A stretch of 15,219 nt of DNA from Deltaproteobacteria bacterium. GTDB lineage: Bacteria; Desulfobacterota; Syntrophobacteria; BM002. The DNA lies in contig JAGFXI010000013.1 in the NCBI GenBank assembly GCA_017861095.1, positions 1 to 15,219 on the forward strand, read 5' to 3'. Shown in pieces: positions 1 through 7,075 of the stretch (positions within the stretch are counted from its first letter, which is position 1; each line of letters opens with the position of its first letter). The notes beneath the pieces were generated by a model. It was not told the origin of the DNA. It worked only from the letters and a program-made list of their open reading frames with translations, and ran no database searches. Both the position numbers and the translations under genes were made by a program.

Positions 1-10
1 CATTCCTCAA

Positions 11-60
11 GACTTGTCCGCCTTCGGCGGATTCCCGCGTCTTGTCCCGCCCGGGCGGGG
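11..60. repeat. Two tandem GC-rich hairpins with a shared CTTGTCC prefix
   Basis: Two inverted repeats lie side by side. The first has TCCGCC at 17-22 and GGCGGA at 26-31 around a 3-base loop. The second is the perfect 14-base palindrome CCCGCCCGGGCGGG at 46-59. Each is preceded by a CTTGTCC-like word (13-19 and 41-47), so the pair looks like a degenerate tandem copy of one unit. It may be a dispersed palindromic repeat or the terminator region of a gene left of the window. No T-tract follows, which argues against a classical intrinsic terminator. Confidence 0.5.
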
Positions 61-72
61 GAGCTTCTTGCT

Positions 73-1890
73 GTGCCGTCTACTTTGGCGACTTCTTATG
101 AAGGCGTCAAGGTCGCGATGGGACTTTCTCCGGAGAGTATGAGCATATACAATGAATCGTGTTTATGCTCTCGCAACGCTCAAACAGGGAGCGCCGGTTT
201 GACCTCTTTCGACCTCAACGCTGTCCTGGAAAAGGCTACTGTTCCCGAGCATTCCGTACCATTCATGCAGGCCATGTCGGGGGGCGAGCCCTTTCTGGCG
301 GGATCCTATCTGTTCATCGCCGCCCACGACTGGCTCCTGGCTGTGGGGTATCCCCTGTCAGGGGATTACAGCCCGGAGGAGTTCGACCAGGCCTTGGCGG
401 AGGCCTTGCGCCGAACGGGCGCCAGGGATTGCTGGGCGATTTGCCCCTCCCTGCCTGCCCGGTTGAGGGTTCACTGCCAGAACCGGGATTGCTACTATCT
501 CCTCCCTGCCAACGCTGCTCCACCGCGCCGCCTGGAGCGCCTAGCGGCGCGAGCGGCGGCCTCACTGAGGGTCGAGGAGGGCAATACCTTTACCGCCGCC
601 CACCGCCGCCTTTGGGCCGAGTTCACGGGCCGGGTAGCGCTCCCCCCCAACGTCCGCGAGCTTTTCGCCCGGACCGAGGAGGTGCTCCCTAGGGCACCAG
701 GCCTCTGCCTGCTAAACGCGTGGGACGGGGAGGGTCATCTCGCCGCCTGCCTGGTGCTGGACGCAGCGCCGCGCCGCTTCGTAACCTATCTTATCGGCGG
801 CCATTCCCGCGTTCACTACACCGCCCACGCCTCCGATCTCCTTTTCCTGGAGATGATCAGAGCGGCCGGGCGCCGGGGAAAGGATTTTCTCCACCTCGGT
901 CTCGGCGTCAACGAGGGGATTCGCCGCTTCAAGACCAAGTGGGGGGGAAAACCCGCCCTTCCTTACGAGATGGCTGCCTGGCAGGAGAGGAAGGGCGGCC
1001 GCGCCCGGGTGAACGGGCTCGTAGGAATGCTCGTCTCCATTCCGGGAGAATCCACCGTCAAGCGAGAGCACCTCGCCATCCGGACCGCGCAGAAACGCTT
1101 CGCCATGCTCTGGGAGGTGGAAAAGAATGGGCGCTGCTCCTGGATCGGCGGCACGGCCCACTTCTTCTGCTACAGCTTCGAATCTTCCCTCCGCGGCCTC
1201 CTGGAGCGTGTAGACACTGTTCTCTTCGAGGGTCCCCTGGATCAGGCGAGCCTGGATCAGGTCGCCCGGATCGGAGGGAGCCCCGACCCGGTCGCCCCGC
1301 GTCTCATCGATGCCATGACCGAGGAGGAGGTCCGCCAGTTGGAAAGGGTCGTGTGTGGGCCAAGAGGGCTCTGGGCGAGATTCCTGGGGCTCCAGGCGCC
1401 CGACCCGCCGGACGTCCGCTTCTTCCTCTCCGAAACGCGGCCTTGGATGGCCTTTTTCTCCCTATGGACGAGTTATCTGGCACGCCACGGCTGGACCCAG
1501 TCCGTGGATCTGGAGGCATGGCATCTCGCCCGGGGGATGGGGAAGGCGGTTTGGGCCATGGAGACCATCTCCGAGCAGATGGAGACGCTGGAGAGCATTC
1601 CCATACCAAGAATCGTGAATTTCTTCCGCCGATGTGGCGAGTGGAACCGCTACATCAAGCGCAACGTTCGGGCCTACCTCAAGGGCGACCTTGAGGGAAT
1701 GATGGGAACCAGCAGCGAGTTCCCCACGCGCACCGAAATGGTCATCAGCCGGCGGGACTCTCTTTTCCACGAGCGCATGGAACCGTTTCTGGCGCAGGGG
1801 CGCTCCGCCGTATTCGTGGGCTCGGCCCATATGCTCAACCTGCGCGACCTCCTCGCCGGCGCAGGGTTTCGCCTGAGGAGATGCAGATGA
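73..1890 (+). CDS. GNAT/FemAB-like acyltransferase domain fused to a TraB/GumN (Tiki-like) domain
   Basis: This 605-residue protein has two parts. Residues about 44-305 look like a GNAT/FemAB-type acyltransferase fold. The motif LGLGVNEGIRRFKTKWGG (residues 275-292) is the pattern seen near the end of FemAB/Acetyltransf_6 proteins, a glycine turn followed by FK..WG. Residues about 340-605 match the TraB/GumN/Tiki family. It has two GxxH motifs, GTAH at 360-363 and GSAH at 583-586, and an acidic residue in LFEG near 386; in Tiki proteins such residues bind the metal of a protease-like site. No signal peptide or membrane segment is evident, so a cytoplasmic protein is likely. The chosen start is GTG at 73 with GGGGGAG nine bases upstream. 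In-frame ATGs at 118 and 139 are alternatives, because the first 40 residues show no recognisable domain. The last four bases overlap the next gene, its paralogue. Domain calls are from motif reading; the substrate is unknown. Confidence 0.8.
   Translation: MPSTLATSYEGVKVAMGLSPESMSIYNESCLCSRNAQTGSAGLTSFDLNAVLEKATVPEHSVPFMQAMSGGEPFLAGSYLFIAAHDWLLAVGYPLSGDYSPEEFDQALAEALRRTGARDCWAICPSLPARLRVHCQNRDCYYLLPANAAPPRRLERLAARAAASLRVEEGNTFTAAHRRLWAEFTGRVALPPNVRELFARTEEVLPRAPGLCLLNAWDGEGHLAACLVLDAAPRRFVTYLIGGHSRVHYTAHASDLLFLEMIRAAGRRGKDFLHLGLGVNEGIRRFKTKWGGKPALPYEMAAWQERKGGRARVNGLVGMLVSIPGESTVKREHLAIRTAQKRFAMLWEVEKNGRCSWIGGTAHFFCYSFESSLRGLLERVDTVLFEGPLDQASLDQVARIGGSPDPVAPRLIDAMTEEEVRQLERVVCGPRGLWARFLGLQAPDPPDVRFFLSETRPWMAFFSLWTSYLARHGWTQSVDLEAWHLARGMGKAVWAMETISEQMETLESIPIPRIVNFFRRCGEWNRYIKRNVRAYLKGDLEGMMGTSSEFPTRTEMVISRRDSLFHERMEPFLAQGRSAVFVGSAHMLNLRDLLAGAGFRLRRCR
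1875..1890 (+). promoter_or_regulatory. Shine-Dalgarno and ATGA stop/start overlap
   Basis: GAGGAG at 1875-1880 abuts an ATG at 1881 but sits six bases before a second ATG at 1887. The second ATG shares bases with the TGA stop of the upstream gene (1888-1890), the classic ATGA overlap of translationally coupled genes. This favours 1887 over 1881 as the start of the downstream gene. Confidence 0.75.
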
Positions 1891-2732
1891 TTGGGCCCGA
1901 TCGTTTGGCCAGGGTCACCGCCGAGGCCGTGGTGCCCGAGCAGGTGGTGGCCTACGTCTCGGCCGTTACAGGCTCGAGGCCCCGGATGGTGGGGCCGTGC
2001 ATCGGCTATGACTCCGGCGGCGAGCTTGTCCTCGTTGGCTATCCTTTGCACGATCCCCTGGACGAGAGTGCCATGACCGAGGCGGTGACCCTGGCGCTGG
2101 AAATCCCCGGGCTACGGCGGATCACAGTGATCGGGCCGGTGCGGCCAAAACCGGCTCCGGCCGGGAGCCGGGTGGAGGAGGACTACTACTACGCCATCCC
2201 GGTGCCACCGCCAAGGCCGGCACAAAAACTGCGGAACATGCTTCGTCGGGCAAGCCGCGAGCTCACCCTCGAACAGGGGCGTCGGTGCGGCGAGGATCAC
2301 ATGGGCTTGGTCCAGCTTTACCTCGACGCGCGACCTCTCGCGTCCGGCACTCGCCGCATCTTCGGGCAGCTGCAGAGTTACCTCGCCGCCTCCCCCGGGA
2401 GCCTCGTCCTCTCCGCCCGCCTGGCGGACGGACGTCTGGCCGCCTTTGTCGTGGGCGAGTTCTCCTCACTTCACACCGCCTTCTTCATGTTCTCTTTCCG
2501 AGACCTCCGGTCGGCCCCGCCCGGAAGCACCGACCTGCTTCTCTCCGGGCTTCTGGACGAGGCGGCTCACCGTGGGCACAGACGCATGAACTTGGGGCTG
2601 GGAATCAACGAGGGAATCCGTTTTTTCAAAGGCAAGTGGGGCCCCGTGAGCTTCCTCCCCTACGTCCAGGTAACCTGGGAGCCCCGGCCGCCGGGTCTGT
2701 TCAGCCACCTGCGCGGTCTCTTCGGGCGGTGA
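1887..2732 (+). CDS. GNAT/FemAB-like acyltransferase-domain protein, paralogue of the upstream gene's N-terminal half
   Basis: This 281-residue protein aligns along its whole length with residues about 55-305 of the upstream fusion. Shared blocks are a VGYPL segment (50-54 here, 91-95 upstream), a YY.xP strand (100-105 here) and the signature LGLGINEGIRFFKGKWG (236-252 here). The signature resembles the FemAB/Acetyltransf_6 end motif, so an acyl- or aminoacyl-transferase activity is inferred; no catalytic residue can be named safely. It lacks the TraB domain. The start at 1887 is chosen from the well-spaced GAGGAG and the four-base overlap; a start at 1881 would add two residues. Tandem position plus homology implies gene duplication with later gain or loss of the TraB half. 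Coupled translation suggests the two products work together, perhaps as a complex. Confidence 0.8.
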   Translation: MIGPDRLARVTAEAVVPEQVVAYVSAVTGSRPRMVGPCIGYDSGGELVLVGYPLHDPLDESAMTEAVTLALEIPGLRRITVIGPVRPKPAPAGSRVEEDYYYAIPVPPPRPAQKLRNMLRRASRELTLEQGRRCGEDHMGLVQLYLDARPLASGTRRIFGQLQSYLAASPGSLVLSARLADGRLAAFVVGEFSSLHTAFFMFSFRDLRSAPPGSTDLLLSGLLDEAAHRGHRRMNLGLGINEGIRFFKGKWGPVSFLPYVQVTWEPRPPGLFSHLRGLFGR

Positions 2733-3094
2733 CTGGAATGAGTTTGCCTTGAGGAACCGGTCGAGCACTCCATCCGACACCAAGATGCGCGGCTTGCCGG
2801 GCCTCATGCATTGCCTCGCCGTGGACGCCGCCGTTGTCAGCACCTTGGACCACATTCCCGACCCTGAGCTGGGGCCCGAGGGGTTCGCGCCCCACGACTC
2901 CGAGAAGCTCACGCGGGCCGCATGCCTCCTTATCAATGCCGCGATCACGCCTCGGCGTGACGCTCTTGCAGAGCAGATCTCCCCTGCCACAAACCGCCCA
3001 ATCGCGGCTAAGAGCTTTTCACGGCAAACTTGTCCTTCTCGTAATTTTGTGAGAATCTTCGCCCTGATCCGGATGCCGAAAAGGAGAAGACGAG
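2733..3094. other. 362-base stretch with coding-like composition but no assignable gene
   Basis: No family could be recognised on either strand. On the plus strand, the frame running from TTG at 2749 has mostly G or C at the third codon position until about 2990. The bias then fades, although the frame stays open into the next gene. Two minus-strand frames are also open over much of the same span. No good ribosome-binding site precedes an ATG in the region. It may be a decayed gene or a chance open frame in GC-rich DNA. The last bases hold the ribosome-binding site of the flavoprotein gene. Confidence 0.4.
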
Positions 3095-3661
3095 ATGCCA
3101 CGAAAGGTCATGGTCGTTATCGGGAGCCCACGGAAGCGAGGAAACAGTTCAGTCCTGGCAAAGCGGGTTGCCGCCGGTGCCAAGGCAGGCGGGGCGAAGG
3201 TGGAGACATTTTCCCTCCACGAGATGAATATCAAGCCCTGCACGGCCTGTGATGCCTGCCGGAAAAACCCAAAGATCGACTGCGTCATTCAGGATGACAT
3301 GCGAATCCTCTACCCAAAGCTGAAGAGCGCCGACGCCATCGTCATCGCCAGCCCGGTGTACTGGTTTACCGTCTCGGCCCAGACAAAACTCTTCATGGAC
3401 CGATGGTATGGCCTAGGGGGTGACGAGGGATATGCGCTGGCCGGAAAACGGTTCGGAATCGTTCTCGCCTACGCCGGCGAGGATCCCTTCGTTTCCGGCG
3501 CGGTCAACGCCTTGCGCATGTTTCAAGATGCTCTCCGTTTCATCGACGCTAAGATCGTGGGCATGGTCTACGGGAGCGCCTGGAAGGCGGGAGAGGTCCG
3601 GAAGAACAAGGCCTTGATGGCGGAGGCCTATGAGCTGGGGAAAAAGATCGCTTTGGAATAG
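3095..3661 (+). CDS. Iron-sulfur flavoprotein (Isf-like), NADPH-dependent FMN reductase family
   Basis: This 188-residue flavodoxin-fold protein carries the FMN phosphate-binding loop GSPRKRGNSS (residues 10-19) and the second flavin loop SPVYWFTVSAQTKLFMDR (86-103). Between them is a compact cysteine motif, C49-x2-C52-x2-C55-x7-C63. This is the arrangement that binds [4Fe-4S] in Isf proteins of anaerobes, where the protein transfers electrons or reduces O2 or H2O2. The length is normal for the family and the protein is probably cytosolic. The ATG at 3095 has AGGAG about nine bases upstream, in the purine-rich run AAGGAGAAGACGAG. The gene stands apart from its neighbours and is convergent with the HAD gene, so it is likely a single transcript. 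The family call is firm; the physiological electron donor and acceptor are unknown. Confidence 0.9.
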   Translation: MPRKVMVVIGSPRKRGNSSVLAKRVAAGAKAGGAKVETFSLHEMNIKPCTACDACRKNPKIDCVIQDDMRILYPKLKSADAIVIASPVYWFTVSAQTKLFMDRWYGLGGDEGYALAGKRFGIVLAYAGEDPFVSGAVNALRMFQDALRFIDAKIVGMVYGSAWKAGEVRKNKALMAEAYELGKKIALE

Positions 3662-3755
3662 CGAGAGTGACAGGGAGTGAAGCTTCTACACTTTATCGCT
3701 GCGAGAATTGCTCAGCGGCTGCTTGGGACCTTGGTCTCGGCGAGGCGGGATCCAG

Positions 3756-4502
3756 TCAACCGCAGAGCTTCCGGACCACGCGGGTAACATCGGCTAAGGG
3801 ACCGCTGAAGTCGGGCTCGGGGATGCTCAACGGCGCCCTCTCTTCGTCAACCGTAAGCCTCAGTGAGGAGTAATCGATTTCGCCGACTTCGGTCGTTAGA
3901 TACGTCTTCATCCCGGTTGCTCCGGCGACCATATCATTGATCGGATCGTTTCCCACCATGAGGCACTCTTCGGGGGCTGCATCGATTTTTTCACAGATTT
4001 GCAGATAATACTCAAGCCGTGGCTTAACAAAAGACATGTTTTCAATGTGGGTCACCAGATCGAACCTGAACCTGTCGATGCCGGCCCAGGCCATGCGCTT
4101 CTGCTGCACCGTGAGCGGAAAGATGGGGTTCGAGGCGACCACCAGTTTGAGGCCTCTCTGATGCAGCCAGCTGATACCGTCGTGAAGGCCGGAGGGAGCC
4201 TTCACCTCAACCTCGATCCTGTCGTATTCGTCCTCGTAGAATTTCATGAAGCGCCGCCAGATCTCAGTAATCGGCTGCTCGCATCCTTCAGTGAAAACAT
4301 CGAGGAAGAACCGCAGGTTGCTCACCTCGCCACTGCTCCGGCAAAGAGCCATCGTCGCCCGGAGGACGCGATTCCGGAATTCTTCCGGCGGGAAGATGTC
4401 CGAAAAGCTACGGCAAATGCGGGCGAAATAGCGTTCATAGAACGCCGGCTCGTCAAAGAGAACCAGGGTGTTATCCAGGTCGAACAGGACCGCCTTCAGC
4501 AT
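3756..4502 (-). CDS. HAD-superfamily hydrolase, probable phosphatase
   Basis: This 248-residue haloacid dehalogenase-type protein shows all four HAD motifs. Motif I is FDLDNT, with nucleophile D8 and general acid/base D10. Motif II is S124 in VVASNP. Motif III is K160 in VKPRLEYY. Motif IV is GNDPIND, with D186 and D190 for Mg2+. Residues about 17-105 form a helical cap between motifs I and II (C1 type), as in phosphoglycolate-phosphatase-like enzymes. A soluble phosphomonoesterase acting on a small metabolite is inferred; the substrate cannot be read from sequence. The start ATG (complement of 4500-4502) has only a weak GGATGAG-like upstream site. It is convergent with the flavoprotein gene, 94 bases away, and lies about 170 bases downstream of the dioxygenase-like gene on the same strand. 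Confidence 0.9.
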   Translation of the reverse strand: MLKAVLFDLDNTLVLFDEPAFYERYFARICRSFSDIFPPEEFRNRVLRATMALCRSSGEVSNLRFFLDVFTEGCEQPITEIWRRFMKFYEDEYDRIEVEVKAPSGLHDGISWLHQRGLKLVVASNPIFPLTVQQKRMAWAGIDRFRFDLVTHIENMSFVKPRLEYYLQICEKIDAAPEECLMVGNDPINDMVAGATGMKTYLTTEVGEIDYSSLRLTVDEERAPLSIPEPDFSGPLADVTRVVRKLCG

Positions 4503-4673
4503 ATCTCATCCGTAGCGTGTCCGTCCCTTCCCGCCGTAGCCATGGGCAGGCCTCTCTCCGTGCGTTACCAATGCTGCGGCCCCCCCAAGGCGTGACTGTG
4601 TGGACTTTTCCTAGAGGGTTTCGGGATCAGTTGCTTCGGCCCGAGCCCCTCTTCCCTCTCGTGTCAAGACAGG

Positions 4674-5129
4674 CTAATCCGCTAGGAGGACCAGAGCGAG
4701 GGTCACGGATGTCGCGCCTTTCTCAGGGTAGATCTGGGTCGTGAGGGTTCGATGACCGGGCGCGAAAACCTTCACGTGAACGTGGGGTGGCCGACCGAAG
4801 TAGGCCGGGGGAAAATCGGTTTCGAACCGGAAGCCTCCGTCTTCTGCCGTTACCAGCGCCCCCCGATGCTCGTCATCGTAGTTTCCCTGGGCGTTTGCCA
4901 GCCACCACTCGACTCGTGCCCCGGGTATGGGCGTGCATGAACTGGCGGACCTCACCGTGCCGTTTATGGCGAGTCCCCGGCCGGTGTTTTCGCGAATCGG
5001 TGCACCTGCCTTATAGAACGGCCCCTCCGCGTCAGAGGCGGTAGGCGAGCACTTCGTCTGCGCCATGGACGCGGCTGGGCTAAAGAACAACAAAGAGGTT
5101 ACCAAGGTAATACATATCAGGTGGTTCAT
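4674..5129 (-). CDS. Small secreted intradiol ring-cleavage dioxygenase-like protein
   Basis: This 151-residue protein starts with a signal peptide: positively neutral N-end, hydrophobic residues 4-20 and a likely cleavage after ASMA (residue 23). The mature part matches the catalytic core of protocatechuate 3,4-dioxygenase-type enzymes. All four Fe(III) ligands can be placed: Y84 in GNYDD, Y110 in PPAYFG, and H116 and H118 in RPPHVHVKV. The following APGHRTLTTQIY (123-134) is also typical. At about 128 mature residues it is much shorter than catabolic intradiol enzymes of 200 or more, and the loop between the two tyrosines is trimmed. The start at 5129 is preferred over an upstream in-frame ATG at 5276, because it begins the signal peptide and has GAGGGG seven bases upstream. 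No aromatic-degradation genes are nearby, so the substrate is unknown. Confidence 0.85.
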   Translation of the reverse strand: MNHLICITLVTSLLFFSPAASMAQTKCSPTASDAEGPFYKAGAPIRENTGRGLAINGTVRSASSCTPIPGARVEWWLANAQGNYDDEHRGALVTAEDGGFRFETDFPPAYFGRPPHVHVKVFAPGHRTLTTQIYPEKGATSVTLALVLLAD

Positions 5130-5626
5130 GGTATCCCCTCGAAAAAACTCACTCCCCGAGTGCATAGCCTTGGAAATCCCTGCGGGGAAGGAACCCGCCG
5201 CCATCCCCTCGAAAGAACCGTCCCCGCCCGTCACGACGCAGCAACCGATCTGTGCCATGTAGTGATGGTCGTACATTACCTAAATAATCTAACCAATGTC
5301 CAGCTGGAGTGGGAGTATCTACATGGGAGAAGGGCCGAGGCCAACGCTCCGTGTCCCCGTCTCTCGAAGATGAATGGGCGCCGGGTGAATGAGCTATCAG
5401 TTCCCGCTATGCTTGTGGACTATCTTGAACTAAGATGCAGGGTGAATCGAGCGGGTGGATCAGCTCATGGTGGCTCCCCTGGAGAGCGTAGCCCTTCAGG
5501 CAAACTCCATTTCAGGGTCCCCATGTCCCCAGCGCTAGTCCCGGGGTTCCCGGTCATTCAGATATTACAAGGAACGACCTCGAGATGGAGCTGGAACCCA
5601 AGACCTCGTATTCAGGGGGTACTCAC
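5130..5626. other. Divergent intergenic region between the dioxygenase-like and HtrA genes
   Basis: About 500 bases separate two divergent genes. Open frames here have no codon bias, no ribosome-binding site and no recognisable motif, so I see no gene. An AT-richer patch near 5275-5300 could hold the promoter for the leftward gene. The GGGGG run at 5615-5619 is the ribosome-binding site for the HtrA gene. No convincing -35/-10 pair or operator was found. Confidence 0.5.
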
Positions 5627-6784
5627 ATGAACAGATGGCTCCTTGCGGTTATGATGCTTGCCGCCCTTCTGCCAACAACGCTGCCGAGCGCTGCGGCCAA
5701 TCCTGGTTGCACCGAGCCCCTCCCGGAGCTTTTCGAGCGAGTCTCGCCCGCCGTTGTCTCCATTTCCGCGGTGGCGGTCGACCCCTTTGAGGTCAACAAT
5801 CGGGTGAGCCTTGTCATGGGCTCGGGGTTCATCATCAGCGCCGACGGTCTCGTCATCACAAACTCTCACGTGGTTTTCGGTCGTCAGGCGATCACCGTGA
5901 CCCTGGACGACGGCCGCAAAGTCGAGGCGAAGCTCCTGGGGGCGGATCCGATCATCGACCTTGCTGTCCTTCGCATTCCCGTTTCTCGCGAAGGCAACCC
6001 CAGGGCACTGTTGGGAGACTCTGATTCGATCCGCATCGGTGAGGAAGTTCTTGCGATCGGCAACCCCCTTGGCCTCGAACAGACCCTGACCCGAGGCGTA
6101 GTCTCAGGGCTCAACCGTTTCCTGCCCGACTCCCCCCTGACCCTGACGCCTCCTCTCATTCAGACCGACGCTCCCATCAATCCGGGCAACTCCGGCGGAC
6201 CGCTCTTCAATCGGTGCGGAGAGGTGATTGGAATAACCACATCGATGGTGGCCGACGCTCAGAATATCGGGTTTGCTTTGCCCATCGATATCGCCAAGCA
6301 GGTATTACCGGGCCTCGTGGAGCAGGGACGAGTCATCCGTCCGTGGTTGGGTGTGAATGGTAGGCTTATAAGCAAGGAATTCTTGGCGATTATAAACGCG
6401 CCGGTGGTCGACGGCTTCCTGGTAGAAAAGGTCGATGCCGGAAGCCCGGCTGAGCAGGCGGGTATACGCGACGGGGTGTTGCCGATTACGATTGCTGGAG
6501 AGAACTTCGTGCTCGGTGGCGACATCATTACTGAAATCAACGGGCAGTCTCTCAACGATTCAACAAGATTTGCCAGGCTGGTCAACTCCCTCAAGGTGGG
6601 TGATACAGTTCAGTTGACCCTCTATCGTGAAGGAGAGAAACGGAAGGTCGAGTTCAGGCTACTGGAGCGGCCCGTTCTTCCGGCGGATTTGCGAGCCAGC
6701 TCCGCCGGCACCCTGTTACCGATGGGGCACAGCCCCGGTAGCCTCCCCCTGAATCAACGACGGATAACCACTCCCTCGCGATAA
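5627..6784 (+). CDS. htrA: HtrA/Deg-family periplasmic serine protease with one PDZ domain
   Basis: This 385-residue trypsin-like serine protease is predicted to be exported and to degrade misfolded envelope proteins. Residues 1-24 are a signal peptide ending near PSAAA. The catalytic triad is visible: H81 in TNSHVV, D111 in DLAVLRI, and S189 in NPGNSGGPLF. A single PDZ domain follows at about 255-350. It carries GSPAEQAGI (272-280) and a GGDIITEINGQ strand (298-307) that are typical of HtrA PDZ1. The last 35 residues are an unstructured-looking, proline- and serine-rich tail. One PDZ domain makes it DegS- or HtrA-like rather than DegP/DegQ-like. The ATG at 5627 is chosen because GGGGG lies seven bases upstream and the signal peptide starts there. 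An in-frame ATG at 5585 would put 14 residues before the signal peptide. Confidence 0.93.
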   Translation: MNRWLLAVMMLAALLPTTLPSAAANPGCTEPLPELFERVSPAVVSISAVAVDPFEVNNRVSLVMGSGFIISADGLVITNSHVVFGRQAITVTLDDGRKVEAKLLGADPIIDLAVLRIPVSREGNPRALLGDSDSIRIGEEVLAIGNPLGLEQTLTRGVVSGLNRFLPDSPLTLTPPLIQTDAPINPGNSGGPLFNRCGEVIGITTSMVADAQNIGFALPIDIAKQVLPGLVEQGRVIRPWLGVNGRLISKEFLAIINAPVVDGFLVEKVDAGSPAEQAGIRDGVLPITIAGENFVLGGDIITEINGQSLNDSTRFARLVNSLKVGDTVQLTLYREGEKRKVEFRLLERPVLPADLRASSAGTLLPMGHSPGSLPLNQRRITTPSR

Positions 6785-6953
6785 CGGGAGGAATGCTACA
6801 TAAGGCATCCGTGGGTGCGAAGGTTTCCCGTACCCCGTGGCCGATATTTTTCTTGATTCCCGGGAGAGCCAAGAAATCGGTCCGGTAGCCCCGGGCATCC
6901 TCCGTTCTCCCTCACACTTCCGTCTTGCCCAGCCTCTCGTCGCGAGAACCGCG

Positions 6954-7075
6954 TCAAGCCGGCTCGAGCAGCCTCTTCACATCGCGAATTTTCTCCCTGG
7001 CCGCAATATACCCTTCGTCGATCGTGCGCTCATGAAAATCGATCAAACTCGCTTGAGTGGCAGCTCGTGAAGCGC
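6954..7075 (-). pseudogene. Remnant of an unidentified gene's 3' end
   Basis: Just downstream of the UspA gene on the same strand, a short open frame ends at a TGA (complement of 6954-6956). It reads LIDFHERTIDEGY, then IAAREKIRDVKRLLEPA and stop. The codons favour G or C at third positions and the sequence looks like an amphipathic helical C-terminus. The only in-frame start candidate seen is a TTG at 7046 without a ribosome-binding site. I therefore read it as the tail of a deleted gene rather than a complete small gene. A vague likeness to patatin-type C-termini was considered but not strong enough to name. Confidence 0.3.

Noticed and set aside
720..1694. 324-codon open frame inside the acyltransferase-TraB gene
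   Set aside because: It is a frame shadow: arginine-, glycine- and proline-rich with no motif, while the main frame carries the conserved GxxH and FK..WG patterns.
5238..5260. Sigma-54-like TGGCAC...TTGC on the minus strand upstream of the dioxygenase-like gene
   Set aside because: TGGCAC and TTGC are seven bases apart rather than five, giving GG-N12-GC instead of GG-N10-GC.
5121..5630. 169-codon open frame in the intergenic region before HtrA
   Set aside because: It runs antisense into the signal peptide of the dioxygenase-like gene and overlaps the HtrA start; composition is not protein-like.
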